Both the position numbers and the translations under genes were made by a program. Of a stretch of 64,000 bases of DNA, positions 50,775 to 63,035 are shown piece by piece (the stretch's first letter is position 1; each line of letters starts with the position of its first letter). The stretch is from Eudromia elegans (Eukaryota > Chordata > Aves > Tinamiformes > Tinamidae). The stretch is from NCBI GenBank assembly GCA_003342815.1, contig PTEX01000011.1, forward strand, positions 8,281,819 through 8,345,818. The letters are read 5' to 3'. Under the pieces are notes generated by a model. It worked only from the letters and a program-made list of their open reading frames with translations, was not told the DNA's origin and made no database searches.

Positions 50775-52680
50775 CACAGATCGTAAGACATATGAGCACA
50801 AGATAATAGAAAGAATGGCATATTTATTTAAACATTCCTGAATAAATTATGGAAAAAACCCCACTCATATCCCAAGCAGAACTGTACCGCTTTCCAAAAT
50901 CAGGAGTATGGAAGTTTGTAGGAGAACACCAAGCAAAGGGTGGTGAGTATTGAGTTTCTGAAGGACTCATAAGCTGTTGACAAACCTCATTTGTAGGGGA
51001 CAAGGGGAGAACACTTACATGAAACACGCTTCCGCAGCTTGCTTTTCCTTCAGAAAGCACATAAGCATTACTCAGACTCCTTTTCATAACTGAAATGCAA
51101 TGCAGTTGCCTTCGATGCTGCACAACTTTTCTTGGGTTTGTTAAGCGCTACCTAATTATATCTTTCCCTTCCCCCCAACATATACCATAAACTGTTCAGC
51201 TTTTGACAGCTTCAAATAATTAAGCTTCACAAATTATGTAGTTAGGAGGCATATGGTTTAAAACTTAGACAAAATTGCTAAGCTTTTAGATGACAGAGAA
51301 GGTTTGAGTATTCGTTAAGACTTGGAACCACTTTCCTTTTTGGCAGCTTTGCTTGTTCCAGTAGCTGGAGATGACCCGTTTAAAATTACGCATGCACTGC
51401 CCTGGTTTTCAAAATATCAGAGTATCTGTATCTTCATATAGAAAAAAACAAAAAAAAAAACCTGCTTCACACAGACATTCCCTGAGAATCTTTCCTTTAA
51501 ATTCTCTATGTCAAATGGCAGCAAATTCAAGAGCACTTCAAAGAATTCCTTGTGTAGCAAAGCACGTGTTTGCTTTGGGCCTGGCCAAAAAGAATTCGTC
51601 TAAATTACCCAACTATTTTCTAGTACATTCCTTTCTTCCTCTCGCCTGTTTTCTATTGAAACTAATTTAAACGTCTGATCATAAATAATCTCTTCTGCAT
51701 AAACTAACAGAAAACACAGTTCACACTGCAGTTTTCACTCAGTCATATGTTATTCCCTTGCTAGAAGAAAGAGACACCTCAGTGCACGAGGAGAGTTTTC
51801 ATGCTGGTTTGAGCAGCCAGCGGTTGTGCAGAAAAGCTCTGCTTACCATTTCTGGCTGTTTTAGTGGCAGCAGAACCATTTTCTGAATTCATTAATCCCT
51901 TCCACAGGATCAGAGTGGTTGAGCATAATGGCAAACAAATCACTGCTTAGCACAACACACCNACATGCTGCCAGTTAAATGTTATAATTTGGTCATTCTG
52001 CCTTTCAGTAGCATTACAAACTCAGCAGCTATTTAGACTATTTTCACTATGTGGAACTTTAATCTCTTCTCTCAGGCTCCCCCTATTTCTTTTGGTAGAC
52101 ACCTTATCCTGAAATAATTCTCCATTAGGCTCTACAGCAAATGGTCCCCAGCAAGCTAACTGTGATCAACCCATGCTGTCTTTGTTTTGTTCTGGAGTTA
52201 TCTTCAATCTCTAAAACCAAGAGAGAAATGTCAAGATTAACCCAAACTCAGTGGTTCACAGCAGACATTTTTTTTTCCCTACTTACAACCTGACAATACT
52301 GGAGGCTAAAGTATAGTTCCAATTAATAAAGTCAACACTTGAAAAATCTGCAAACAGTAATTTCAGGAAACACAATGCAGTTTAAAAGCATCTAGAAGGG
52401 GATCCACCACAGTGATATAGGTCTGTCATCAATACCTCCTCAGCCATAAGACAGAGCTGTAGCTACCAGAGCAATGCTTGGCACTCACATCTTCAAAACA
52501 TTTTTTTGACAGAGAAGAAAAAAAAAATAATAGAAATCTGTTTCCTCCACATATCTTGCACACATGCATCTGACATCTGAATTTATAGCCTAGAAGCCTC
52601 TATCGTTTNTATGTTACTTAGAAGTCATTTAATAGATAATATAAAGTGTTTTGACTATGTTAGATTTATTAATTTTATGA

Positions 52681-52812
52681 GAACTTCTTCAGTACAAGAA
52701 AGGAAAGCTGTACTCTCATTTTCAGAAAAACAGCCTCAGGAAAATGGCAGCATAGCTCTTGCTGCCAATGAAGATGAAGTTCCCACTTTATCCAGAAAAA
52801 AAATAGTTCAAA
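52681..52812 (+). CDS. Open segment with protein-like composition, unidentified
   Basis: Within an 85-codon plus-strand frame (52611-52868) the central part is richer in acidic residues and Ala than the surroundings, including ENGSIALAANEDEVPTLS. A plausible acceptor (gagaacttcttcag) precedes it near 52692. No family is recognised and no strong donor follows, so this is only a lead. Confidence 0.1.
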
Positions 52813-55643
52813 TCATTATTTTTAAAGTACAAGTTAACCTTAAGGCAATCATTTCTGTGAGTGGTTAGTGTGATGTCATCTACTCAGTTAAACTGTATTG
52901 AATGAAACATTAACTACAAACGCCCAACTGTCTCAGGCAGCAACCTCCACTTCCAAGTTACCTTCGGCAACTGGGCTGGAGCCCTGTTCAGCGGCCAAGG
53001 GGGTTTTCTAGGCCTAAGTCTCTGAGAAATACAGTTGAAATACCCAGATCCCCTAAATCTCTGAAATTCAGTAAAATAGAAGTGATTTTTTTATGTCAAG
53101 TGTTGGACTTTAGGTACCTGTACAGATTTTGAATATCCAATAAAGCATTTGTAATCCATGCCAAGTATAAGACTAATCCACCAGTATAACACTAGCTACA
53201 CATTAATGATTTCCAATCTACATACAGTGAATTTAATGCATTGCCACAAACTCAGGGCTTGTTATCACATGCATCACTTACAAAAAAAATTACATAAAAT
53301 ATAACTTGATAGGGTTTTGTTTGGAAGCTGCATCTGCTAGAATGCATTCAATCTTTTGTGGTCTCATTATGGATTCGCTGCACAGCCAAAAGTGCTGGCC
53401 AACTTCAGCAGACTTTCTAAGAGGACAAGCAGTGCAAGTTCAGGTGCATAACATCATTTTGCATTTAGTAAGAGAATAAAATCCTCTTTCAAAGACAGTA
53501 TAAATGCTTTAGGCATTTAAGTCTGTGTAGTTGGGTTGCCAACTTTCCCAGAAGAGAAGTCATTATTTATCACAAATAGTGAGCTTATAATAGAAATAAC
53601 TGGAATTAAATGAAATCTCATCCTAGGTAAAAAGTTAAAAATGAGGTAGCATTCTTCTCAAGTATCAATCAAAAAGATATGTGGATTTATTCATGATATA
53701 TATTACTAGGGCAGCTACTAAGCAACCTGTAGAAAGATGTGTCTTCTGATGCCTGCCTACCTGGTTGAAACCCACTGTCTATCAGGAGCCTGTTGTGCTT
53801 TTGTCAAAGCTTCATACTTGGAAATAAAATGTGCTACACTAATAAATGAATTATACTAATAAAGATGGTGGTATGGAGCAAATTAAGATTAGTGTTTGAG
53901 TCATGGAAGGCTTTCTACAATATAGCCTTTACACCCTAACTCACACGCAGACGTGTTGGGGGCCAGTGTTAAGCACAAGTGCAGAAATTGCCTAAGGTCC
54001 ATTTTGCACAGCAATAGTCAGCAGTTCTGGCTGCTCTCATCTCTTTCTCAAGTACCACACCGTGACATCACTTTAGAGTCTCAAAACACAGGTGGCAAAA
54101 GTGAAAATTAAATGAGAAGTAAGAGTAAGGTTGTTTTCTGAGACTAGAAGTATTGAAAATGGAGACAGAAGCATCATTCACCAAACTGAAATCCAGGAGA
54201 GAGAATTAAGTGAACTTCAGAGATCAATTTGTATTGGGAAAGCAGACCATACAACTTAAGGAGTAATTGTGTTTCATATATATTTTTTTATATATATGCG
54301 CAAATTACACATAGGGTCTGGCACAAGAGCTACACATGGCGCAAGTTTCCAAATAAATATTTGCCACTTTGAAATAACCATCTGTGAATTGGAAATAAGT
54401 ATATCTTTTACACCAAACACAGCAAAGGGGACACACTCTCCAGGGATCAAGGAAAAAGAATATAAAAATATTCCTGTAATCCTTCATGCTTTTTTTTGGC
54501 TCAGCAAAGGGACTGGATCATGCCTAAATTAGGTTCCAAGAGGGATAGGACAGGAGCACAGCAAGCAGCAAAGCCTTGCAAGCACATGAGCGCAGCATGG
54601 AGCTGTTACATCCGTTAAGTAGGTAAATACAATGACTTGCTTTTAAAAATAAGTCTGACATGACAAATTACTTAATCAACTACAGTAATGTCTGAATAAT
54701 CTTAGGAAATGAGTACATAACATTCNACTTGAAAAAAATCAGAACATGTTATGTAATTTAAATAGGAAAATAATAGGTGGATCAAACACCGGTTTCCTAA
54801 AACATGAGAGAAGTTCCAACTTCCAAGAACAATCTACTTTTAAATGCATAATTGATCAGCTTCATAAAGCAAAAGAGTAACAAGAATATCTAGACAAGTC
54901 TTTNTTCTTTTTGATAAGACTTGCTATACAAGTGACTGATTGCATTAATATCCAGAATTAACTTTGTTAAAGCTGTACCAAGAAATAAGAGATGATAAAA
55001 ATGCATTCCAGTCTATTTATACACCTTCTTTTATGGTAGCTCTGGAAATAAAAGCTTTAATAACTGTAATAGTAATGCACATTTGAATATATTCTTATAG
55101 CTTCTTTTTTCTCACAAGTATCTTTGGATGGTCTCTACAGCAGTTTTCCAAGAAGAAAAGATCTTGGAATATACATGACCCAAAAAAGATCTCCAAAGCA
55201 TATCTGATAAAGGCAGTATCTCAAAGTAAGAAAGGGTCACCGTTTCACAGCAGACAACAACAACAGTCTAGAAACACTCCATAGGCAGGAGAGTAGAAAA
55301 TGTCACCACCTCAACCTTCATTGAAACTATGCCTCTGTTTTGCATCTTCAGACAGTAGGAAGTCTTAAAACACATTACTAAGCTTTTTTTATATGCCAGG
55401 TTCATGCCATGATAGCATATACATAAACACAACCTGTGGGACAGAACATGTAGAACTTATTCTGCAATTAACCCAGATTCCCACCAGTGCTTGTAAATTT
55501 ACAGCTGCATCTGGCAGCTTCTGACACTGCCCAATGCATCAGACCACTTTATTACTCAGCATAACAACAGACCACACATGTAAGTGAACATGGTAACATG
55601 TTATCCCATAATACTCCATGCTGTGCTTTCATTACACAAATAG

Positions 55644-55666
55644 ATATATATATATATATATATATA
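55644..55666. repeat. (AT)n microsatellite, 23 bases
   Basis: An uninterrupted alternating A/T run of 23 bases, followed shortly by CACA and a T-run. It is a likely length polymorphism and can form a cruciform. Confidence 0.9.
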
Positions 55667-57035
55667 CACATTTTTTTTTCTCCAGCACATTACTCTAAAT
55701 AACCTAGAAATTATCTACCGTTTCAACAGACAGCTTTTGGATAATCCTATCCAAATTAACGATGAGATTTCTTCTTCTAAGATGCACAAGATGACTTTAC
55801 AGAAATTTATTACATGAACAAATACTGAATCTCACACTACAGATATTCCCATTACCCAGAAGTCCTTTTCCCTTTGGCTATATATTGCTGAGGTTTTCTA
55901 TACCCAAAAAAGACATTTAATTCACCAGCAGCCAGGGGAAGCTAGGCTGCTGATAAAAGGGTGCAATAAGAGCATCCTTGCTCCTGATGAGCTGGGGGTT
56001 AAACACCTCCTCCTTCTCCTCCATCGTCGAGACCCACAGACACAGGTAGTAACGTTGGTATTTTACGCCTGAGCCCAGGCCTGAACCAGGTTAGGATCAG
56101 ACTTCTGATGTTTCCTTCCCACCCTTCTCCCATTTGTTTGCGTAAGACCTATGCAATATTCGCAGATGATGATGCCAGCTGATGAGTCTGGGTTAGCCAA
56201 CACAAAATGACATAACTGCAATCTCAAGTGTTTGAAAAGGGTAAGGAAGACTGAAGACTACTCAGGGATTCTTACCAAAAAAAGAGCTGCAAACATGGGA
56301 AGCCCATGAAAAGAAAAAAAAAAAAGCTCAGAGAACACATGATTTTAATAATTCACATTAAAAAAAAAATCCTATGTGGCATCAACTAAATTACTTATGA
56401 ACAATGGTGGGAATCTTTCATGGCACAAAATGAGCCTTTAAAACTAGAGAACTAAGCATGCACTAAACAAATCAATTCCTACAGTGTCTTTCGATTTAAG
56501 ATCTACATACTTTTCATTTTCCTTCAGTGTAACTCGAAGTACAAAGAAAGATACACAAATCAGGAGCCTGTCATTTCCTTTCTAGCACAAGACACCTCAT
56601 TCTCCTTATTGCTCACAGAAGAACAATCGCCGGCAACACCTTTAACCCTCTTACTGCTCATTCTGCCAATATATAAGATGCTGATAATGCTTCCCCAGCA
56701 CACTGAAGACAAGCCTCTTCCAGCTGAAACACAATAACAGTAAGTGGTAGCTCGCTGAAGATGTCCTGCAAAGGAAAATAACACCGAAAGACAGTTGAAA
56801 ATGTAATGGAAAAAAGTGTCAGCAGCCTTGACACTGGCATCTATGCACTTACTATATGCACTTCTTCACCATGCCACCACGCTACTCAAGTGCCTGTTAT
56901 TAAAAGTGACTAAAATTAGAACCACCAATTAGTCGTCCCCCCCCCTTTTTTTTAAGTAAAACTCTGCTTATCTATAAAAATTAAAAGATTTGTTTCATGC
57001 TGAGGAATGGCACTTTTATCAGTCTCTGTATCACC

Positions 57036-57061
57036 AAAAAAAAAAAAAAAAAAAAAAAAAA
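57036..57061 (+). repeat. Poly(A) tract, 26 bases
   Basis: An uninterrupted run of 26 A. Like the other long tracts of the window the A is on the plus strand. It is a mononucleotide microsatellite; the upstream 200 bases match no retroposon I know. Confidence 0.9.
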
Positions 57062-57210
57062 TCTAACTCATAGTTAAACACTCGACAGAAAATAAGTTAA
57101 GCCTATTCTATTTATTTTAAATCAGATACTTTGCCAGCTTGCCAGGTCTAGAATATTTCCCAATTTAGAAATATGTGGGGCAAGAAGAGAGAAAGCTGTT
57201 TTAAAAGAAA

Positions 57211-57239
57211 AAAATATATATACATACACATACACACAC
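57211..57239. repeat. Compound A/(TA)/(CA) simple sequence
   Basis: An A-run passes into TATATA, then ACATACACATACACACAC. A similar but shorter compound tract lies at about 36060-36085. Both are decayed dinucleotide microsatellites. Confidence 0.75.
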
Positions 57240-58149
57240 TATTTTACAAGACATTTTAAAATCCTTTACAAAAGGATAGGTGAAAATAAGAAAAGCAGCA
57301 TACTGATTGATTATCTCTCCAAGTTACTTTTTAGATGCTCCAAATTAATACTGAATTATTTAAGTGAGCAAGTTTTAAACAGGTAAGGAAGACAAATGGG
57401 AAAAAAAAAAATCTCTCAACAAGGTCCATTTTAGAGGTTGGAGATGGTCAACAAGACTCCAGGTGGGACACACTCCAGGACAAACATAGAGGAAAATCAC
57501 TATGTTCACAAAACTGACATTCCTGTATACTTTTCTAAATATTATTTATGTTTCACTCAATCTAAAGCAGTCTGGGAAAAACGGTGCAGCTAGGAAAGTC
57601 AAAACAAAGCAATCCATCAGAATAATATCCCCACAGTTCAGCAGCAATGATATCCAAGGCATGAAAAGACATACTCGATTAAAAACAATGAATAAATATC
57701 AAGGGGACATAGAGAAATAGTCTCTTATCTACTTATGATTGCTTAAAAAAAAAGAGTCAAGAAAGAATCAAACTAAATTTGAAAACGCTTTTCAGATCCC
57801 AAAACTCTGTTTATAATATTTCACTAAAATATTCTCCACGTTACATTTATCACAGTGAATAGCAAACAACAAATATTGTGGATTGTCTGTAAGTTAATTT
57901 TCAACTTATTCATTATACACAATCAAATGAAAAGGAAGGCTAGAGTACTCCATAACACTGTAACACATTAACTACCTGAGATAACTACTTGTTTGTCAAT
58001 ATAGTTGGAGATTTTTTTGGCTACTTAGAAATTAGGAGCAAAAACAGAGGTGCTGTACTTAACTGAAATTAGGCATTATAAACTAAGTAAAATATTTCAA
58101 AAGAAATTATAAACCAAACACAACCAACTGGAAGAGTGAGATTACCACC

Positions 58150-58560
58150 CAATAAAGCAAAATGCACTGAAACGCGGGTTCCCCTGCAGCACACAGCAGC
58201 GACACGCCTGGGCAGGCACATGCCATCCGCCTGGGCTGATCGCTCTCCGGAGCGTCCCCGTGCACTGTCCGACAGCAGCCACTCACTGCTTTGCACAGTG
58301 AGAAAGCTAGGCTCGGCCTTCAGCACCACAGTGCCGCTCTCCCACAAACTGGCAGTGGCACCACCGTCCACGCCAGCAGGAGCTGAAGGCAGCCCCGGCA
58401 CAGCTTCACTCCTTGACCTTGGCACAAACAGGGATCTCCGAGGACAGCCTTGAAATGCTGTTGCTGGCTCTTGCCGGTGGGAATGACAAAGGAGGCTCTG
58501 GACTATCCAAGCAGAAGATGAGCTAGGGCTCTGTCTCCTTCCCATCATTCTACCAGCTGC
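58150..58560. other. CpG-rich patch, possible minor regulatory element
   Basis: About ten CpGs occur between 58168 and 58275, far more than in the flanks, in a 400-bp GC-rich island within AT-rich DNA. Long open frames on both strands (159 codons minus, 105 codons plus) follow from the composition and contain no recognised domain. It could be a small orphan CpG island acting as a promoter or enhancer. Confidence 0.4.
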
Positions 58561-60566
58561 TCACCAACCACTTGGATTGCTAGGGCAGAGCGGGAATCAT
58601 CCAGCTCAGCACATCCAGGTCCCAATTTAAAAGCCAACCTCAATTTATGCTCATGTTTTCACAGTGTTGTTGAAGACCCTCAAATGCAGGAGAAGACTGA
58701 GGTTATCAGGTGAATTTTACTTATTTTATTTTGCTGACGCAGTCCCAAAAGTTCTTCATCCCACAGCACTGTACATTTTATCTAATCTATCCCCTTTCTC
58801 ACAGCTTTTCAAATTTAAAATGGATACCACAGGAAAGGTCTTTAAGCAGGTGCCAAAAAAAAAGAAGAGAGTGACTTTTTCCTTCTGACCACATCAAGCA
58901 TTTGTAGATGTTGCATTAGCCCTGCTGTATTATACTGGGGTCTCGGATCTTTCCCTATACACTGGTCTCCTTGGTATTTAAGTTCCCAAACTTCTATGCA
59001 CTGTCCCCAAATTCTTTTGTTTCTAGTTTCTATTACTCATATCAGGACTGAAAAAACTTTATTTGCTTCCTCTTTCTATAGGAGAGATTTCTCAAATCTC
59101 CTCCTAGGCAAACTTCACAATTCAGTTCTGCTCAGATGGCTCCGTGTAGGTAACATAAATCAAAGCACATGTACCTTTCCTGTATTTTCCACCTTCATTT
59201 TTTTTAACAGTATGTGCTAGGTATTTTGACAGCAGCCAACAGTTGCACCAACATCTGTGATTGTATTAGAGATAGATGTATCTACCTCCTTATTTCTAAT
59301 GGTAGTTGGCTGAAACTCCCCAATCAAATTTTGAAATAATTCTCTCATTTATTGTAATATAAACTTTTAATGAGAGATACTCCTTTTTGGGAAAATAAAA
59401 ATTCCTTCAACATTTGCTATTTCTCATCCAGCTCTGCTTCTAGGTCACTGAGGTCAAAACTTCTCACTCTTTATAGAATCTGCTTCTCAATTCTCTGACT
59501 TCAGTTAGCTCCCAAGAGTTTCGCTTAATTTTTATGCCCTCCATCTCTCCCTTTAAAATGGAAATCAGTTTGCAATTTTATTCGGCCTTCTAATAGAGGT
59601 AGGAACATCAACAAGCAAAAGAAATCTATAATAAAAGCAGAAGACATTGTCCTTTCACACTGAGATACATCCTTTTACAAGCTCATTTTTTCAGTAGCCA
59701 TTCAATATTCTAGAACAAGAAACAAACAACGTTTGCATCTTAGTGCCCTTTTCCTTTCCACAGCCATCAGCAGCAGTCTCTCCTTTCCCATGGTTTCCTG
59801 CATCTACGTACAACTTGTAAACTTCATAGTGTGGAGCTAAAAATCCATTTGACCTCTGCCCCTTCACTTGAAAGTGTCCAGCTGCCTTGACGTGAAACAG
59901 CTTTCAGTGGACAGAGCTGCCTTGCTGAGTCCTTACCAAGGAAAGCGATACTGCCCATCTTGCTAATGCTGGCAATTGCTTCAGGCCTTCTCCTCCATCA
60001 TTCATCCACTTTCCACAGCTCATCAAAGCAAAGTCCTTGCCTCTCTCCTTGCAGAGTTGGCAGTCCGCTTTCTCCTGCCCTCAGCCACACTCTAATCCAA
60101 AAGGGATAAATCTACAGATTTATGTCTTAGCCAAATGTTGTAGTGAAGTCTGCGCTCTGAAAGCAGCAGCTAAAAAACTATAAAGAAGTGGAGTGCTTCA
60201 GGTCTCCAGAGGGCACATCCGGAGGATCTTGGTAGGAAACTATTTTGCTAAAATTACATTGAAGTTCAGACTTATAATAATTATAGGTATAATAAATGGC
60301 TGTCTTCATTCCAGATAGCTCTTCATAAGTATTATAAATCTACCATTACTTCCATTTTATGCTCCACAGAGAAGAGGCTGAGACCTGTCACACCCCATGC
60401 TCGCCTGAGCCCAGACAGGTGTTTCTTCAGTAACAATGGTCCATCAATTCCTACCCCCAAGTACTCCAGGGAAGATGGCAACTTCTAACATTTACCCACA
60501 GACTGAATTCCCTTCACATTCCAGGAGGTCAAATTAAAGTCAGTCATTTATATAAATCACACAGAC

Positions 60567-60580
60567 AGAGAGAGAGAGAG
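60567..60580 (+). repeat. (AG)7 microsatellite
   Basis: Seven perfect AG units with further GAG steps on both sides. Confidence 0.85.
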
Positions 60581-61349
60581 TGTCAGAGAGTCGGCTGAAT
60601 TTTAATTAAAACGAATGGCTGTGTAGGCAGAATGAGCCGTTCCTCGTCACCTGTTTTGCTGAACGCAGAGGCAGCACAGTATGTACCATCCGTTTAAGCA
60701 AAGGGGAGAATACATTCAAAATACTCCCTCAAGGAAGACAGATGCATGAAAAAATCCATCTTGAATTCTATTCTACCTGTTCTACTCACCAAATAAGACA
60801 AGGCCACATTCAGCTCCCATACTCTGTTCGGACGGACTACATGTCCTCTGTATGCTATCATCAACAAGCGAAAGGAACACATGCATCCCCTGGGTACTTC
60901 CCCTGGCATCTGATTTACAGAAACATAGTGGGATAAGATAAAGCCACCATATGATGTAATGCAGCCTCCACACTCTGCAGTTGAAGATCTTAATTCTAAT
61001 ATTATTTTGTTTACCTTGTGAACACCACTAGTTTGCAGGTTTAGTGGGAAACATGGGATATAATGGCAACTTCTATGAAGGATGCAAAACTAATGCAAAA
61101 TATAAAATCTAATCAACTTGCATGTGAGGGCAGAAAGCCACAAACACACTTGGCAACTCTTGCAGTGTTAATGTAAATCCTGCTTTTCATATATCTTAGG
61201 AAAGTCTTACTCTCCCAAATGAAAAGTCAATCCAAAATGCTGCAGAGCATTCAGGGCCAGGACAGTCCATGTTCAACTTCTGTTGAAGCTGCAGCTCCTC
61301 GGGAGCCTTGCCACAAACCCTAGGAACTCCTCCTCCTGGAGGAAAGGAT

Positions 61350-61389
61350 AAGCTGCAACGTTAAAAGCAGTCATAAGCTGCAGTGTTAA
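61350..61389 (+). repeat. Imperfect direct repeat, period 25
   Basis: The string aagctgcaacgttaa (61350-61364) recurs 25 bp downstream as aagctgcagtgttaa with two differences. It is probably a small local duplication. Confidence 0.6.
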
Positions 61390-62830
61390 TATTAGTTCCC
61401 ATTCCCCTTTCTGGGAGCCTCATAGAGCCATTTTGAATTTAGCAGGCAGCTGTCACCGCCTTATGGGGGCTGCTCAGACATCTCTAAACTCTCCTCCAGG
61501 TCAGGAGAGACACGTAGAACCTTGCATCGGGATGAGCTGATAAATTCTTACAATTTGGCAAAAAGCAGAGTTTAGGCATTTTGTTTGCTTGTTTTTGGCA
61601 GAACTGCTTTTGCATTTTAGACTCATTTGGAACTAAAATTAAAGAACTATTAATTTAAATAAGCGAAACAAGATGAAATACAAAAGGATTAATCTCTCTG
61701 CCCCTACTTTCTTTCTGCAGTAAACAGTCATTATATGTAGAGACCATCTGTCAAGTCTGAGTGCAAACAATCTTTCGGCTTAACATAGACTACCAATAGA
61801 TAAGCTTAATCATGACAGAATGAATGCAAGAACAAGAAAAAGAAATATCCTATTGACAAGTATATATACATATATTAAAAAAATATACACCATATATTAA
61901 CTGCGTAGTTCTACAGCCTCTTCCATCTAGACTGCAGTGCTGGAAGCGGGATGGAGGTTCTCGGCATAAGCAAACTGTCATGTGATTTCAGTCATGGAAA
62001 GAAGTCTGATAGTACATTGATCAGTATAAGTTCAACATTACCATATTGCAGCACCTATAGTCATATTTTTGCTCTCTTGACAGAAAAAGACTGAAAACTT
62101 GCTTCACTAGTGAATATTTCCACCACTTAGCTACAGCAAGCTCTATTCCCTATTTTCATCCACCAATTGTAAAGGCGTATCAGGAAACGAGACTTCAACA
62201 CAACGTAATAGCAAACAATCTTTGCTAAAGAGAAGATTGTGTGGTATCTCCAACACCTTACAAAATATGACAGAAGCCTCAGCTTTATGTCTTCCACACC
62301 AAAAGCAAAAAAAAGCTCAAGCAACCAACCACGTTTCTCTCTCTCCTACGTCTCTTCACATCCTCCGCCTCCCTGAGAATAACTCCTATTTTGGAAAAAT
62401 ACTTAACACACCTAGGAAGACTGCTTAAAATTTTTTTAAAAGAACTTGCCTCCTAACGTCAAGTTCTCTGAGCACATCCATACTAAAATGCATGGTAGCA
62501 TGATCACAGCAACAACACATAAAGTCAAACATGAAGACCTATAAGCCCGCAAAAGCAGATCTAAGTGTATGGCAAGGAAATAATGATATCCACTTAATAG
62601 CATTACACATATTTTGATAAATATTTCAAAAGGAGTTAACCTTAGTCTGATCATTGTGAATTAAGATAAAGTATATAATTTAAAATAGTATGATGGATGA
62701 GTTTATTTCAAAAATAATTATTATAATAAAAGAAAAAACAAAACACCAAAAAGTCTGAACTGCTTTCCTGACTGCTACCCTCGGGCAAAGGAAATAGGAA
62801 TAAATAATGGGTTGGGCTGCTTCTCTCCAA

Positions 62831-63035
62831 GGATAGAGATAATCGATCTGTGGGGGGAAGGCCCTTATCTGTCACAGAGATAGCTCTAGTACAGCAGATG
62901 GGAGGGGAATAAGAAAGAAAAATTAGAGATCATTTTGCTGGCACAGCTCCCAAGCTGCTTATCAGCTCCTACTGCTCATACTAACTCAAAACTAGGTACT
63001 TGAAATGCAAGTGACATTGCCATGATGATAATCTT
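62831..63035. promoter_or_regulatory. Possible GATA-motif regulatory cluster
   Basis: Within about 200 bp are GGATAG (62831-62836), AGATAA (62837-62842), TTATCT (62865-62870), AGATAG (62878-62883), an E-box CAGATG (62895-62900), CTTATCAG (62958-62965) and TGATAATC (around 63027). A GATA site close to a CAGATG/CANNTG E-box is the arrangement used by GATA-TAL1 complexes in blood and endothelial enhancers. The density is above what the neighbouring sequence shows by eye. No target gene is visible and no conservation data are available. Confidence 0.25.

Larger units (their letters stand above)
50780..58130. other. No gene recognised; AT-rich noncoding DNA
   Basis: The stretch holds microsatellites and chance frames only, plus the weak segment at 52.7 kb listed separately. 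On the minus strand 51019-51089 has good splice borders around 23 codons. Unresolved bases become rare from about 37 kb onward. Confidence 0.6.

Noticed and set aside
58069-58548. 159-codon minus-strand frame
   Set aside because: It lies in a CpG-rich patch where stop codons are rare. The frames on both strands are open and neither has a recognisable domain or a protein-like composition.
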